The notes under the pieces: model-generated
What the model saw: only the letters and a program-made list of their open reading frames with translations
Told to the model about the DNA's origin: nothing
The model's database searches: none
Program-made: the position numbers and the translations under genes
Shown: positions 35,464-43,724 of the stretch, piece by piece
Position numbering within the stretch: the first letter of the stretch is position 1
How the letters are laid out: every line of letters starts with the position of its first letter
NCBI RefSeq assembly: GCF_001447385.1
Contig: NZ_LLWQ01000064.1
Location: 124,001 to 188,000, forward strand
DNA length: 64,000 bases
Origin: Paracoccus sp. MKU1
GTDB taxonomy: Bacteria; Pseudomonadota; Alphaproteobacteria; Rhodobacterales; Rhodobacteraceae
Direction of reading: 5' to 3'

Positions 35464-36489
35464 TCAGCCCGAGGCTCCGCGCAGTGTCGCCAGCAATCCG
35501 GCCATGTCGGGCGGCAGCGGGCTGGCAAAGGTCAGCGTCTGGCCGCTGACCGGATGTTCGAAGCCCAGCTCGGCGGCGTGCAGCGCCTGGCGGGGAAAGG
35601 CGGCGACGGCCGCGGCGGCATCCGCCCCCAGCGCCCTGGCCGAGGCCCGCCTGTTGCCACCATAGACCGGGTCGCCGACCAGGCCCAATCCCGCATGGGC
35701 CATATGCACGCGGATTTGATGCGTGCGTCCGGTTTCCAGCCGGCATTCGACCAGCATGGCGGCGGGGGGCGTGCCGAAGGTCTCGATCACCCGGGCGCGG
35801 GTCACGGCATGGCGGCCGTTCTGGAAGTTGACCGCCTGGCGCTGCCGGTCGCCGGGGTGGCGGCCAATCAGCGTGGCGATGCGCAGCACCCCGCCCGGCT
35901 CGAACCCCACGCCCGGCAGGCCGCGCAGCCGCGCATCGGCCGGGTCGATCATGCCATGGGCGATGGCCAGATAGCGGCGCTGCGCCGTGTGGTCGGCGAA
36001 TTGCCGGGCCAGTCCCTGATGCGCGCGGTCGGATTTCGCCACCACCAGAAGGCCCGAGGTCTCCTTGTCGATGCGGTGCACGATGCCGGGCCGGGCGGTG
36101 CCGCCGATCCCCGACAGGCTGCCCGCGCAATGCGCCAGCAGCGCATTGACCAGCGTCCCCGAGGGCGCGCCGGGTGCCGGATGCACCACCATGCCGGCGG
36201 GCTTGTTCACCACGATCAGGTCCTCGTCCTCATAGGCGATGGACAGCGGGATCGGCTCGGGCTGCGCGTCCAGCGGCTCGGGCGCACCGATCTCGACCAG
36301 GTAGTCGCCGGTCTCGGCCCGCGCCTTGCCATCCGTGACGGGTCCCGAGGGGCCCCGGACCGCACCCTCGGCGATCAGCCGGGCCAGGCGCGAGCGCGAC
36401 AGCGCCGCCTGCTCTGGCGCGGCAAGGGCAAGCGCCTTATCAAGGCGCTCGGACAGTCCTTCGGGAATGGTGATGAGGATTTCGGCCAT
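35464..36489 (-). CDS. rluD: Ribosomal large-subunit pseudouridine synthase, RluD family
   Basis: This enzyme modifies uridines in 23S rRNA. The 341 aa protein has an N-terminal S4-like RNA-binding part (RLDKALALAAPE...SRSRLARLIAEGAV) and the catalytic motif GIVHRIDKETSGLLVVAK with the active-site aspartate. GRTHQIRVHMAHAGLGLVGDPVYG is the second family signature. The ATG at 36489 is chosen from the homologous N-terminus; the frame extends further upstream without conservation. The start overlaps that of a divergent small gene region. Confidence 0.92.
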   Translation of the reverse strand: MAEILITIPEGLSERLDKALALAAPEQAALSRSRLARLIAEGAVRGPSGPVTDGKARAETGDYLVEIGAPEPLDAQPEPIPLSIAYEDEDLIVVNKPAGMVVHPAPGAPSGTLVNALLAHCAGSLSGIGGTARPGIVHRIDKETSGLLVVAKSDRAHQGLARQFADHTAQRRYLAIAHGMIDPADARLRGLPGVGFEPGGVLRIATLIGRHPGDRQRQAVNFQNGRHAVTRARVIETFGTPPAAMLVECRLETGRTHQIRVHMAHAGLGLVGDPVYGGNRRASARALGADAAAAVAAFPRQALHAAELGFEHPVSGQTLTFASPLPPDMAGLLATLRGASG

Positions 36490-36535
36490 GGCACGGGATG
36501 ATAGGCTGGATGCGGGACCAGAGGAAGCGTTGCCG

Positions 36536-36793
36536 ATGCTGCGCTGGCTGCGCATCCTGGTGACCGCGCTGGCGGCGGTGATGGGCATCGGCGTGCTGGC
36601 GATCGCGGCGCTGCTATGGTTGCGCCTGTCGCAACCGCCGCTGCCCGAACTGCCCGAGCAGGTCGCCCTGCCCGAGGGCGCGGTGCCCGCCGCCGTCACC
36701 TTTGCCCGCGACTGGCTGGTGGTGGTGACCGAGACGGGCGAGGTGCTGCTTTACGACAAGCAGGGCCGGCTGCGCGAGCGGGTTCAGCCCTGA
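36536..36793 (+). CDS. Small single-pass membrane protein (DUF6476-like)
   Basis: This is an 85 aa protein beginning MLRWLRILVTALAAVMGIGV with one membrane helix (about residues 5-30). It is followed by a short domain of beta strands, AVTFARDWLVVVTETGEVLLYDK. GAGGAAG upstream supports the ATG at 36536; an earlier ATG at 36488 would add 16 residues. I believe it belongs to a Rhodobacterales family (DUF6476), from memory. It is divergent from rluD and overlaps the end of ubiK on the other strand by ten bases. Confidence 0.75.
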   Translation: MLRWLRILVTALAAVMGIGVLAIAALLWLRLSQPPLPELPEQVALPEGAVPAAVTFARDWLVVVTETGEVLLYDKQGRLRERVQP

Positions 36794-37077
36794 CCCTCGC
36801 CGGTGCCGAGCGGGCCGGTCGCGTTGACCGAGGCCACGCCCTTGCCCTCCAGCGCGTCGAGGCGGGCGCGCAGCTCGGCATTCTCCGACCGCGCCTTGAT
36901 CGCCATTTCGCGCACTGCCTCGAATTCCTCGCGGGTGACGAAATCGCGGTCGGCCAGCCAGCGGTCGATCCAGCTGTTGAAGGCAGTCTGCGCCTCGTCC
37001 TTGGCGCCCTGCGCCACGCCCATGGCATTGGTCATCAATTTCGAGAGATCGTCGAGAAAGCGGTTGTTCGCGGTCAT
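36784..37077 (-). CDS. ubiK: Ubiquinone biosynthesis accessory factor UbiK (BMFP family)
   Basis: This 97 aa helical protein of the YqiC/BMFP family helps the ubiquinone biosynthetic complex in characterised relatives. The N-terminal amphipathic part is NNRFLDDLSKLMTNAMGVAQG and the C-terminal coiled coil is REEFEAVREMAIKARSENAELRARLDALE, followed by a short disordered tail. Homologues are about 80-100 residues. It is divergent from lgt. A link to quinone supply for respiration is consistent with the family. Confidence 0.85.
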   Translation of the reverse strand: MTANNRFLDDLSKLMTNAMGVAQGAKDEAQTAFNSWIDRWLADRDFVTREEFEAVREMAIKARSENAELRARLDALEGKGVASVNATGPLGTGEGQG

Positions 37078-37203
37078 GGCGGGCCTTTCGGTTCAGCGAG
37101 ACCCCCTATATGGCCCCGAGGGCGCGGCTGTTCAATTGCCTGACAGCGCCGGTTGACACCCGGCGTCCCCCGCGTAGCCTGCCCGCGCCGAAACGAGGAG
37201 CCC

Positions 37204-38094
37204 ATGATCCCCTTTCCCGACATCTCGCCCGAGATCTTCACCATCCAGCTTTTCGGCATGGAATTCTCGCTGCGCTGGTATGCGCTGGCCTATCTGGCCG
37301 GGCTGCTGATCGGCTGGCGCATCATCGTAGCGCTGATGCGGCGGCCGGGCCTGTGGGGCGACGCCGCACCGATGCGCCCCGAGCAGGTCGAGGAATTGCT
37401 GACCTGGGTGATCGTCGGCGTGGTGCTGGGCGGGCGGCTGGGCTTCGTGCTGTTCTACGAGCCGGGCTATTACCTGGCCAATCCCGGGCAGATCCCGGTG
37501 ATCTGGCGCGGCGGCATGTCCTTTCACGGCGGCTTCCTGGGCGTGGTTCTGGCCTCCTGGTGGTTCTGCCGGCGGCACGGCATCCCGGCGCTGCGGCTGG
37601 CCGATGCGCTGTCGGTGGCGACGCCGATCGGCCTCGGCCTCGGCCGAGTGGCGAATTTCATCAATGCCGAGCTGTGGGGCCGGCCGACCGATGCGCCCTG
37701 GGGCGTGATCTTCCCGGGCGAGGCGGCACAGAATTGCCCCGGCATCGCCGGTCCCTGCGCCCGCCACCCGAGCCAGCTTTACGAGGCGGGGCTGGAGGGC
37801 GTGCTGCTGGCCGCCGCGCTGTTCCTGCTGGTCCGCGCCGGCGGCCTGCGCCGTCCGGGGCAGGCGCTGGGGATGTTCCTGGCCGGCTATGGCCTGTCGC
37901 GCTTTGTCGTCGAGTTCTTCCGCCAGGCCGATGCGCAGTTCATCACCCCCGACAATCCGCTGGGCCATGTGCTGGGCGGGCCGGTCTGGGGCGTGACCAT
38001 GGGACAGGTGCTGTCGCTGCCGATGGTGCTGGTCGGGCTGGCCTTCCTGATCCGCGCCCGCAGCCGCCCGGCCGTGCCGCAGACGGCCGCATGA
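37204..38094 (+). CDS. lgt: Prolipoprotein diacylglyceryl transferase
   Basis: This inner-membrane enzyme transfers diacylglycerol from phosphatidylglycerol to the lipobox cysteine, the first step of lipoprotein maturation. The 296 aa protein has seven predicted helices, the signature [21 protein letters not shown], the conserved [12 protein letters not shown] motif and [12 protein letters not shown] near the N-terminus. The ATG at 37204 follows GAGGAG. Its stop overlaps the start of the next gene by ATGA. Confidence 0.95.
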   Translation: MIPFPDISPEIFTIQLFGMEFSLRWYALAYLAGLLIGWRIIVALMRRPGLWGDAAPMRPEQVEELLTWVIVGVVLGGRLGFVLFYEPGYYLANPGQIPVIWRGGMSFHGGFLGVVLASWWFCRRHGIPALRLADALSVATPIGLGLGRVANFINAELWGRPTDAPWGVIFPGEAAQNCPGIAGPCARHPSQLYEAGLEGVLLAAALFLLVRAGGLRRPGQALGMFLAGYGLSRFVVEFFRQADAQFITPDNPLGHVLGGPVWGVTMGQVLSLPMVLVGLAFLIRARSRPAVPQTAA

Positions 38095-39161
38095 CGCCTC
38101 TGGCGCGCCTGATCGCCGCGCGCATCCGGCTATCGGGGCCGATGCGGCTGGACGAATACATGCGGCTCTGCCTGCTGCATCCCGAGCATGGCTATTACGC
38201 GACCCGCGACCCTTTCGGTGCGGCGGGCGATTTCACCACCGCGCCCGAGATCAGCCAGATCTTCGGCGAGATGGTCGGCCTGGCGCTGGCGCAAGCCTGG
38301 CTGGACCAGGGCCGGCCAGCGCCCTTTACCCTGGCCGAGATCGGTCCGGGGCGCGGCACGCTGATGGCCGATATCCTGCGCGCCATCCGGGTGGTGCCCG
38401 GCATGGCCGAGGCGGCGCGGGTCGTGTTGGTCGAAGCCTCGCCGCATCTGCGCCGGGTCCAGCGCGGCAGGCTGGGCGAGATCGCGCATCTGGACGATGT
38501 GTCGCAGTTGCCGCAGGCGCCGCTGTTCCTGGTCGCCAACGAGTTCTTCGACGCCCTGCCGATCCGGCAATTCCAGCGCGGTGCGCAGGGCTGGGCCGAA
38601 CGGGTGGTGGCGCTGGATCAGGACGGCGGGCTGGAGATGGGGCTGGCCCCTGCCCCTGAGGGCGACGCGGGGCTGCCGCCCGCAGCCGAGGGGGCGATCC
38701 GCGAAACCTGCCCCGAGGCCGCGCCGATCGTCGCGCAGGTCGCCGGGCGCATCGCCGCGCATGGCGGCTGCGCCATCCTCATCGACTATGGCGGTTGGGA
38801 CGGGCAGGGCGACACGTTCCAGGCGCTGCGCCGGCACCGGCCCGAGGATGTGCTGGCCAATCCCGGCGAGGCCGACCTGACCGCGCATGTGGATTTCGCG
38901 CCCCTGGCCTTGGCGGCGCGGGCGGCGGGGGCACGCGTCTCGCGCATGGCGAGGCAGGGCGACTGGCTGCTGCGGCTGGGGATCGCGCAGCGCGCCGAGC
39001 GGCTGGCGGCGGCCGGGGATGCCGGCGCCATGGCTGCGCTTCATCGCTTGACCGCGCCCGATGAAATGGGTCACCTGTTCAAGGTGCTGGCCTTCTGGGC
39101 TCGCCATGCGCCCGTGCCTGCCGGATTCGAGCCCCTGGACGACGATGCAGACGACGCTTGA
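38091..39161 (+). CDS. MidA-type SAM-dependent methyltransferase
   Basis: This 356 aa protein is homologous to MidA/NDUFAF7. In mitochondria NDUFAF7 dimethylates an arginine of the NDUFS2 (NuoD) subunit during complex I assembly. Visible motifs are [26 protein letters not shown], the SAM site [18 protein letters not shown] and [14 protein letters not shown]. Bacterial members are often encoded next to lgt and pgeF, as here. Because the same window encodes the complete NuoD, an equivalent role is plausible but unproven. It overlaps lgt by ATGA and pgeF by 17 bases. Confidence 0.88.
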   Translation: MTPLARLIAARIRLSGPMRLDEYMRLCLLHPEHGYYATRDPFGAAGDFTTAPEISQIFGEMVGLALAQAWLDQGRPAPFTLAEIGPGRGTLMADILRAIRVVPGMAEAARVVLVEASPHLRRVQRGRLGEIAHLDDVSQLPQAPLFLVANEFFDALPIRQFQRGAQGWAERVVALDQDGGLEMGLAPAPEGDAGLPPAAEGAIRETCPEAAPIVAQVAGRIAAHGGCAILIDYGGWDGQGDTFQALRRHRPEDVLANPGEADLTAHVDFAPLALAARAAGARVSRMARQGDWLLRLGIAQRAERLAAAGDAGAMAALHRLTAPDEMGHLFKVLAFWARHAPVPAGFEPLDDDADDA

Positions 39162-39909
39162 GATCCTGACCCATCCGCTGCTCGCTTCGGTGCGGCACGG
39201 CTTCTTCACAAGGCGCGGCGGCGCTTCCTCGGGGCTGTTCGCGGGGCTGAACTGCGGCTACGGCTCCAGCGACCAGGGCGAGATCGTCAGCATCAACCGC
39301 GCCCGCGTCGCCGAGGCGATGGGCGTGCCGCCCGCCGGCCTTGCCACCGTGCACCAGGTGCATTCCGCCGATATCGCCGTGCTGCGCGCCGGCGATGATC
39401 CCGCCGGTCTTGCGGGGGTTCGCGCCGACGGCATCGTCACCGACCAGCCCGGGGTGGCGCTGGCGGTGCTGACCGCCGATTGCCAGCCGATCCTGCTGGC
39501 CGATCCGCAGGCCGGGGTGATCGGCGCCGTCCATGCCGGCTGGCGCGGCGCGCTTTCGGGCGTGATCGAGGCGGCGGTGGGCGCGATGAACGACCTGGGG
39601 GCGACGCAGATCCGCGCGGTGATCGGCCCGACGATCAGCCAGCGCGCCTATGAGGTCGGCGAGGATTTCATGGACGAATTCCTGGTCGAGGATCCGGGCT
39701 ATCACCGCTTCTTCTCCGGCGGGCCGAACGGGCGGCCGATGTTCGACCTGCCCTCGTTCGGCCTGATGCGGCTGCGCGAGGCCGGGGTCGAGGCAGAGTG
39801 GACGCGGCATTGCACCTATTCCGATCCGGACCGATTCTTTTCCTATCGCCGCAGCACGCATCAGAACCAAGCGGATTACGGTCGGCTGATCTCGGCCATC
39901 GCGCTGTAG
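39145..39909 (+). CDS. pgeF: Peptidoglycan editing factor/polyphenol oxidase family protein
   Basis: This 254 aa protein is of the YfiH/PgeF (DUF152, laccase-like) family. In E. coli the protein removes wrongly incorporated amino acids from peptidoglycan precursors; some relatives show oxidase or purine nucleoside activity. Conserved zinc-site motifs are VHQVHSADIA, LTADCQPILLAD and VHAGWRGAL. The ATG at 39145 ([21 protein letters not shown]) matches the usual N-terminus and overlaps the methyltransferase gene by 17 bases. Confidence 0.9.
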   Translation: MQTTLEILTHPLLASVRHGFFTRRGGASSGLFAGLNCGYGSSDQGEIVSINRARVAEAMGVPPAGLATVHQVHSADIAVLRAGDDPAGLAGVRADGIVTDQPGVALAVLTADCQPILLADPQAGVIGAVHAGWRGALSGVIEAAVGAMNDLGATQIRAVIGPTISQRAYEVGEDFMDEFLVEDPGYHRFFSGGPNGRPMFDLPSFGLMRLREAGVEAEWTRHCTYSDPDRFFSYRRSTHQNQADYGRLISAIAL

Positions 39910-40012
39910 CGACGGGCCGGCGCAAGGTGCTCACGGGCTGGGGCGTGCGATATCGGGGCCTGGGGCTGCGAGATGTCCGGCCGGTTTCCGCGATGCGGGA
40001 TATTGCTGCTGG

Positions 40013-40747
40013 TCAGGGATAGACCTGCTCCAGCGCCCCGGATGAAATCATGCTGTTGGTCGTAACGATGGACTGGTCCTGAAGATTGTAGGTCCAGCAG
40101 TCCTCAAAGGCCAGTTCGTAGCGGCAATATCGGTGCGCTTCCAAGACCTTGCGCAGCTCCGGATCCATATTCTCCACATCGGTGACAAGGTTGCGCAACT
40201 TAATCGGTGATCCCAGAACAATTCCGGCATTCATTGCGCTCGCGTAGACCAGCTCAGCGTTGTAGAATGCGCCGTCGCCCAGCAGAAACTGGTCATCGAA
40301 TGGCTGACTATAAGCAATAAAGAGTGCGAAGCGCACCAGCGGCCCCGGCCACATCTGTTCTTCCGGATCATAGTCCTGATTGAGATCGGGGGCGCGATAG
40401 ACCGCATATTCGTGAGGCGACAGTCCCTCGATATGTTCATATAGCATCTCTTCGGTCACACCGTCCGACTGATCGACAAAGACAACGCGCGGGCCGCCAC
40501 TACTGGGCCGAAGTATCCCGACCGATGCCCATTGCAGGCCGAAGCTTCGCTTTATTGCATCGTCAATGTCATTGATCTTGTCGCGGAAAATCAGATCACC
40601 CGGTCGCCAGTCCCACCTGGCTTCCGCCATAGCCGCCGAATAGTCCGACTGCCCGAGTTCTGGCTCGGCCAAGGGTTTGCCCTCCTGTGCCCATGCTGGC
40701 CAGTAAAGGGCGAAAGCCACCGATGTGGCCCGGATCAGCTGTTTCAT
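40013..40747 (-). CDS. Secreted C92-like (YiiX-type) protein with both catalytic residues replaced
   Basis: This is a 244 aa protein with a signal peptide (MKQLIRATSVAFALYWPAWA). The rest follows the permuted papain-like C92/YiiX fold: RPGDLIFRD at 48-56, WASVGIL at 73-79, YAVYRAP at 114-120, and PFDDQFLLGDGAFYNAELVY at 149-168. In active members the second motif reads SHVGI and the last FYCSELVY. Here Ser75 stands for the catalytic histidine and Asn163 (codon AAC) for the cysteine. It is therefore probably a non-catalytic binding protein. Base composition is lower in GC (about 48-55 percent in lines I counted) than its neighbours, which suggests recent acquisition. The family call is from memory. 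Confidence 0.75.
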   Translation of the reverse strand: MKQLIRATSVAFALYWPAWAQEGKPLAEPELGQSDYSAAMAEARWDWRPGDLIFRDKINDIDDAIKRSFGLQWASVGILRPSSGGPRVVFVDQSDGVTEEMLYEHIEGLSPHEYAVYRAPDLNQDYDPEEQMWPGPLVRFALFIAYSQPFDDQFLLGDGAFYNAELVYASAMNAGIVLGSPIKLRNLVTDVENMDPELRKVLEAHRYCRYELAFEDCWTYNLQDQSIVTTNSMISSGALEQVYP

Positions 40748-40835
40748 AGGCTTCTTTGCTGCCGTTACCTGCCCTCGGAGCCTAGCCTTGCCGTCGAATG
40801 ACCGCAAAAGGCTCAAAGCCCGCAGCCCGCAGCCC

Positions 40836-41336
40836 TCACCCCAGCGCCGCCGCCCTTTCCTCGACTACGCTGAAGGGCACGCCCGGCTCGTCCTTGGCGC
40901 AGCGGATCACCAGCGAGGTCTTGACCGAGGCCACGTTCGGCGCCGCCGTCAGCTTCTCGGTCAGGAACCGCTGGAAGCTGGTCAGGTCGGGCGAGACGCA
41001 TTTCAGGATGAAGTCGATCTCGCCGTTCAGCATGTGGCACTCGCGCACCAGCGGCCATTCGCAGGCCAGCGCCTCAAAGGCCGACAGGTCGCGTTCGGAC
41101 TGGCTCACCAGCCGGACCATGGCAAAGACCTGCACCTCGAAGCCCAGCTCGCGCGCGTTGATATCGGCATGGTAGCCGCGGATATAGCCCATCTCCTCCA
41201 GCGCGCGGACGCGGCGCAGGCAGGGCGGGGCCGAAATGCCGACGCGGCGGGCCAGCTCGACATTGGTCATGCGGCCATCGGCTTGCAGCTCCGCCAGAAT
41301 TTTGCGGTCGATTTCGTCAAGTCTGGCGGCGGTCAT
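40836..41336 (-). CDS. Lrp/AsnC family transcriptional regulator
   Basis: This 166 aa protein has an N-terminal winged helix (LDEIDRKILAELQADGRMTNVELARRVGISAPPCLRRVRALEE) and a C-terminal RAM domain for oligomerisation and amino-acid effector binding. The ATG at 41336 follows AGGGGA. It is divergent from trxB across 163 bp. A perfect 9+9 bp dyad lies 19-43 bases upstream of its start, which suggests autoregulation and perhaps control of trxB. The ligand cannot be told from the sequence. Confidence 0.9.
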   Translation of the reverse strand: MTAARLDEIDRKILAELQADGRMTNVELARRVGISAPPCLRRVRALEEMGYIRGYHADINARELGFEVQVFAMVRLVSQSERDLSAFEALACEWPLVRECHMLNGEIDFILKCVSPDLTSFQRFLTEKLTAAPNVASVKTSLVIRCAKDEPGVPFSVVEERAAALG

Positions 41337-41354
41337 CTGGTCCCCTGGCTTGCC

Positions 41355-41379
41355 TTTCCGGCAAAAAACATGCCGGAAA
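41355..41379. promoter_or_regulatory. Perfect inverted repeat upstream of the Lrp-family gene
   Basis: TTTCCGGCA (41355-41363) and its exact complement TGCCGGAAA (41371-41379) are separated by seven bases, AAAAACA. Divergent location next to a regulator gene and the size fit an operator for a dimeric Lrp/AsnC protein. Lrp-type operators are usually imperfect palindromes of similar length with an AT-rich centre. Confidence 0.6.
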
Positions 41380-41499
41380 CTATCCTGCGGGGTCGGATTG
41401 CGCAACATTCTTTCCGCCCGCGCGGGAGTGGGCCTTATGGATTGCATGCCGGGCCGGCGGTGATTAGCTAAGGCTGCGCCAAGCGAAAGGTTTCCTGCC

Positions 41500-42516
41500 A
41501 TGTCCCATGTCCCTGCCGAGATTGCCGCCGACACCAGCCTGCCCGCCCATAGCCGGGTGCTGATCGTGGGTTCGGGTCCGGCCGGCTATACGGCCGCGGT
41601 CTATGCCGCGCGCGCGATGCTTTCGCCGGTGCTGATCCAGGGCATGCAGCCGGGCGGCCAGCTGACCATCACCACCGAGGTCGAGAACTGGCCGGGCGAG
41701 ACCGAGATCCAGGGCCCCGACCTGATGGTCAAGATGGAGGCGCATGCCCGCGCCATGGGCGCCCGCATCTTCGTCGATACGGTGACGCGGCTGGACCTGA
41801 AGCGGCGGCCCTTCGTGGCCGAGCTCGATTCGGGGGCGCGCATCACCGCGGATGCGGTGATCCTGGCCACCGGCGCCCAGGCGCGCTGGCTGGGCCTGCC
41901 CAGCGAGGAGAAGCTCAAGGGCTTCGGCGTCTCGGCCTGCGCCACCTGCGACGGCTTCTTCTACCGGGGCCGCGAGGTCGTGGTGGTGGGCGGCGGCAAC
42001 ACCGCGGTCGAGGAGGCGCTGTTCCTGACCAATTTCGCCAGCAAGGTGACGCTGATCCATCGCCGCGACAGCCTGCGGGCCGAGAAGATCCTGCAAGAGC
42101 GGCTGTTCCGCAATCCCAAGGTCGCGGTGATCTGGGATCACGAACTGGTCGAGGTGCAGGGCGAGCAGCAGCCGCCGGGCGTGACCGGCGTGCGCGTGCG
42201 CCATGTCCGGCAGGGGACCGAGCAGGTGGTGCCGGCGGACGGCGTCTTCATCGCCATCGGCCATGCGCCCGCCTCGGAACTGGTCAAGGACCAACTCGAC
42301 CTGCATCACGGCGGCTATGTCCGGGTCGAGCCGGGCACGACGCGGACCTCGATCCCCGGCGTCTTTGCCGCGGGCGACCTGACCGACCACATCTATCGCC
42401 AGGCGGTGACCAGTGCCGGCATGGGCTGCATGGCGGCGCTGGATGCCGAGCGCTACCTGGCCGAGCATGACACGGCCGGCGAGCCGAACCCGCATGCCGC
42501 CGAGATCCCGGCCTGA
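41500..42516 (+). CDS. trxB: Thioredoxin-disulfide reductase
   Basis: This flavoenzyme reduces thioredoxin with NADPH. The 338 aa protein has the FAD site [18 protein letters not shown], the redox pair in [11 protein letters not shown], the NADPH site [16 protein letters not shown], and the second FAD motif [14 protein letters not shown]. It is slightly longer than the 320 residues of E. coli TrxB, from a short N-terminal extension and a C-terminal tail. AAAGG precedes the ATG. Confidence 0.95.
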   Translation: MSHVPAEIAADTSLPAHSRVLIVGSGPAGYTAAVYAARAMLSPVLIQGMQPGGQLTITTEVENWPGETEIQGPDLMVKMEAHARAMGARIFVDTVTRLDLKRRPFVAELDSGARITADAVILATGAQARWLGLPSEEKLKGFGVSACATCDGFFYRGREVVVVGGGNTAVEEALFLTNFASKVTLIHRRDSLRAEKILQERLFRNPKVAVIWDHELVEVQGEQQPPGVTGVRVRHVRQGTEQVVPADGVFIAIGHAPASELVKDQLDLHHGGYVRVEPGTTRTSIPGVFAAGDLTDHIYRQAVTSAGMGCMAALDAERYLAEHDTAGEPNPHAAEIPA

Positions 42517-42538
42517 TGGCCAGGCCGTTGCCCGCCCG

Positions 42539-43348
42539 ATGAGCCTGCCGCATCACCAGCCGCTCCGCGCACTTCTGGTCAGCCCCGAGGCCGGGCAGAA
42601 GCTGCGGGCCGAGGCCGCGCGCCTGGCCGCCTGGGATCTGACCTCCCGGCAACTGGCCGATCTGGACCTGCTGACCGGCGGCGGCTTCTTCCCGCTGCGC
42701 GGCTTTCTGACCCAGGCGGATTACGATTCGGTGCTGGCGGGGATGCGGCTGACCTCGGGCGCGCTCTGGCCCATGCCGGTGGTGCTGGAGGTCGGCGTGG
42801 ATTTCGCCGATCAGGTCGAACCGGGGGAGGATATCGCCCTGCGCGGCCCCGATGGCGCGGTCATGGCCATTCTGTCGGTCACCGACAAGTGGAGCCCGGA
42901 CCGGGCGCGCGAGACCGAAAGCCTGTTCGGCAGCGCCGAGCCGTCGCATCCGGCTGCGGCCTTGCAGCGCGCGGCCGGGCCGGTCTGCCTGGGCGGGCCG
43001 GTCAAGGGATTGCAAGGCGCGGATGATGCCCGGCACGGCCCGAACGGCTGGCGGGCGCATTTTCGCGCCCAGGGTTGCGCGCGGGTGCTGGCCTGCGATC
43101 CCGCGGATGTGCCTGTCGCGGCGCCGCTGGCCGGTGCGCTTGGCGCCGAATTGCTGACGGTCGGGGCCGAGCCGCGCCAAGCCGGGGCGCGCGAGGCGCT
43201 GTGGCAGGCGCTGATCCGCCGCAACCATGGCGCCACGCATCTGCTGCTGCCCGCAGATCCGGCTGCACAGGCGCTGCTGCGGCAATATGGGGACGAGATC
43301 GGGCTGGAACTGGTCGAGGCCGGCGATGGCGGGACCGGCGACCCATAA
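42539..43348 (+). CDS. ATP-sulfurylase-like protein lacking the catalytic motif
   Basis: This is a 269 aa protein. Residues 1-160 closely follow the N-terminal PUA-like domain of ATP sulfurylase (LLTGGGFFPLRGFLTQADYDSVL, LWPMPVVLEV, TDKW, AGPVCLGGPVKGLQ). In true enzymes, which are about 400 aa or longer, the next segment has the ATP-binding QxRNPxHxxH motif. Here that segment reads RAQGCARVLACDPADVPVAA, and the sequence then resumes with REALWQALIRRNHGATHLLLPADPA, which resembles the later active-site region but has lost the histidine. It has probably lost sulfurylase activity by internal deletion. It follows trxB by 22 bases. It may be a pseudoenzyme or a decaying gene. Confidence 0.75.
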   Translation: MSLPHHQPLRALLVSPEAGQKLRAEAARLAAWDLTSRQLADLDLLTGGGFFPLRGFLTQADYDSVLAGMRLTSGALWPMPVVLEVGVDFADQVEPGEDIALRGPDGAVMAILSVTDKWSPDRARETESLFGSAEPSHPAAALQRAAGPVCLGGPVKGLQGADDARHGPNGWRAHFRAQGCARVLACDPADVPVAAPLAGALGAELLTVGAEPRQAGAREALWQALIRRNHGATHLLLPADPAAQALLRQYGDEIGLELVEAGDGGTGDP

Positions 43349-43480
43349 CAGGCCCTTGCCGGATGGCGGTCCGGATGACCGCTCTGGCATTTCCTCGCGA
43401 CATTGAATGGTTGGATGGCCGCTGCGAGACGGCGCCATTGTCGCGACCGGGCCGCCGCCTTGCCGGGCGACGGCCGTTTG

Positions 43481-43500
43481 CGGTCAGTGTACGCTGACCG
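43481..43500. other. Perfect hairpin over the stop of the DUF1150 gene
   Basis: CGGTCAG (43481-43487) pairs with CTGACCG (43494-43500) around a 6-base loop, covering the end of the minus-strand gene. No T-run follows, so intrinsic termination is doubtful. It may stabilise the mRNA end. Confidence 0.35.
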
Positions 43501-43711
43501 GGGTCAACTCGTTCTGGCGGGCCAGCATGAAGGCCAGGCTGCGGTCCTTGACCAGGGCCAGCCGCTCTCCGTCGGGGCCATGCACGGCATAAAGCGCGTC
43601 GGCGCCGGGCACCTGACGGCGAACCTCGTCGGGCAGGCTGTCCATGGCGACGCGGCGGATATAGACGATGTTGCCCGCGTTTTCCGGGCCGAAATCGAAT
43701 TTCTCGTTCAT
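43484..43711 (-). CDS. DUF1150 family small protein next to hsp20
   Basis: This is a 75 aa soluble protein starting MNEKFDFGPENAGNIVYIRR, with the family pattern YIRRVAMDSLPDEVRR then LYAVHGPDGERLALVKDRSLAF. The family has no established function. It is commonly encoded beside small heat-shock proteins in alphaproteobacteria, as here with a 13-base gap, so a partner role under stress is plausible. Confidence 0.85.
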   Translation of the reverse strand: MNEKFDFGPENAGNIVYIRRVAMDSLPDEVRRQVPGADALYAVHGPDGERLALVKDRSLAFMLARQNELTPVSVH

Positions 43712-43724
43712 TTGCGATCCCCTT

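Noticed and set aside
39910..40012. A search for a terminator, small RNA or gene between pgeF and the C92-like gene.
   Set aside because: No stem with a T-run or supported frame was seen in these 103 bases.
41361..41370. The A-run GCAAAAAACA as an intrinsic terminator tail next to the lrp gene.
   Set aside because: It is the spacer of a perfect dyad lying upstream of both divergent genes, so it is more likely an operator than a terminator.
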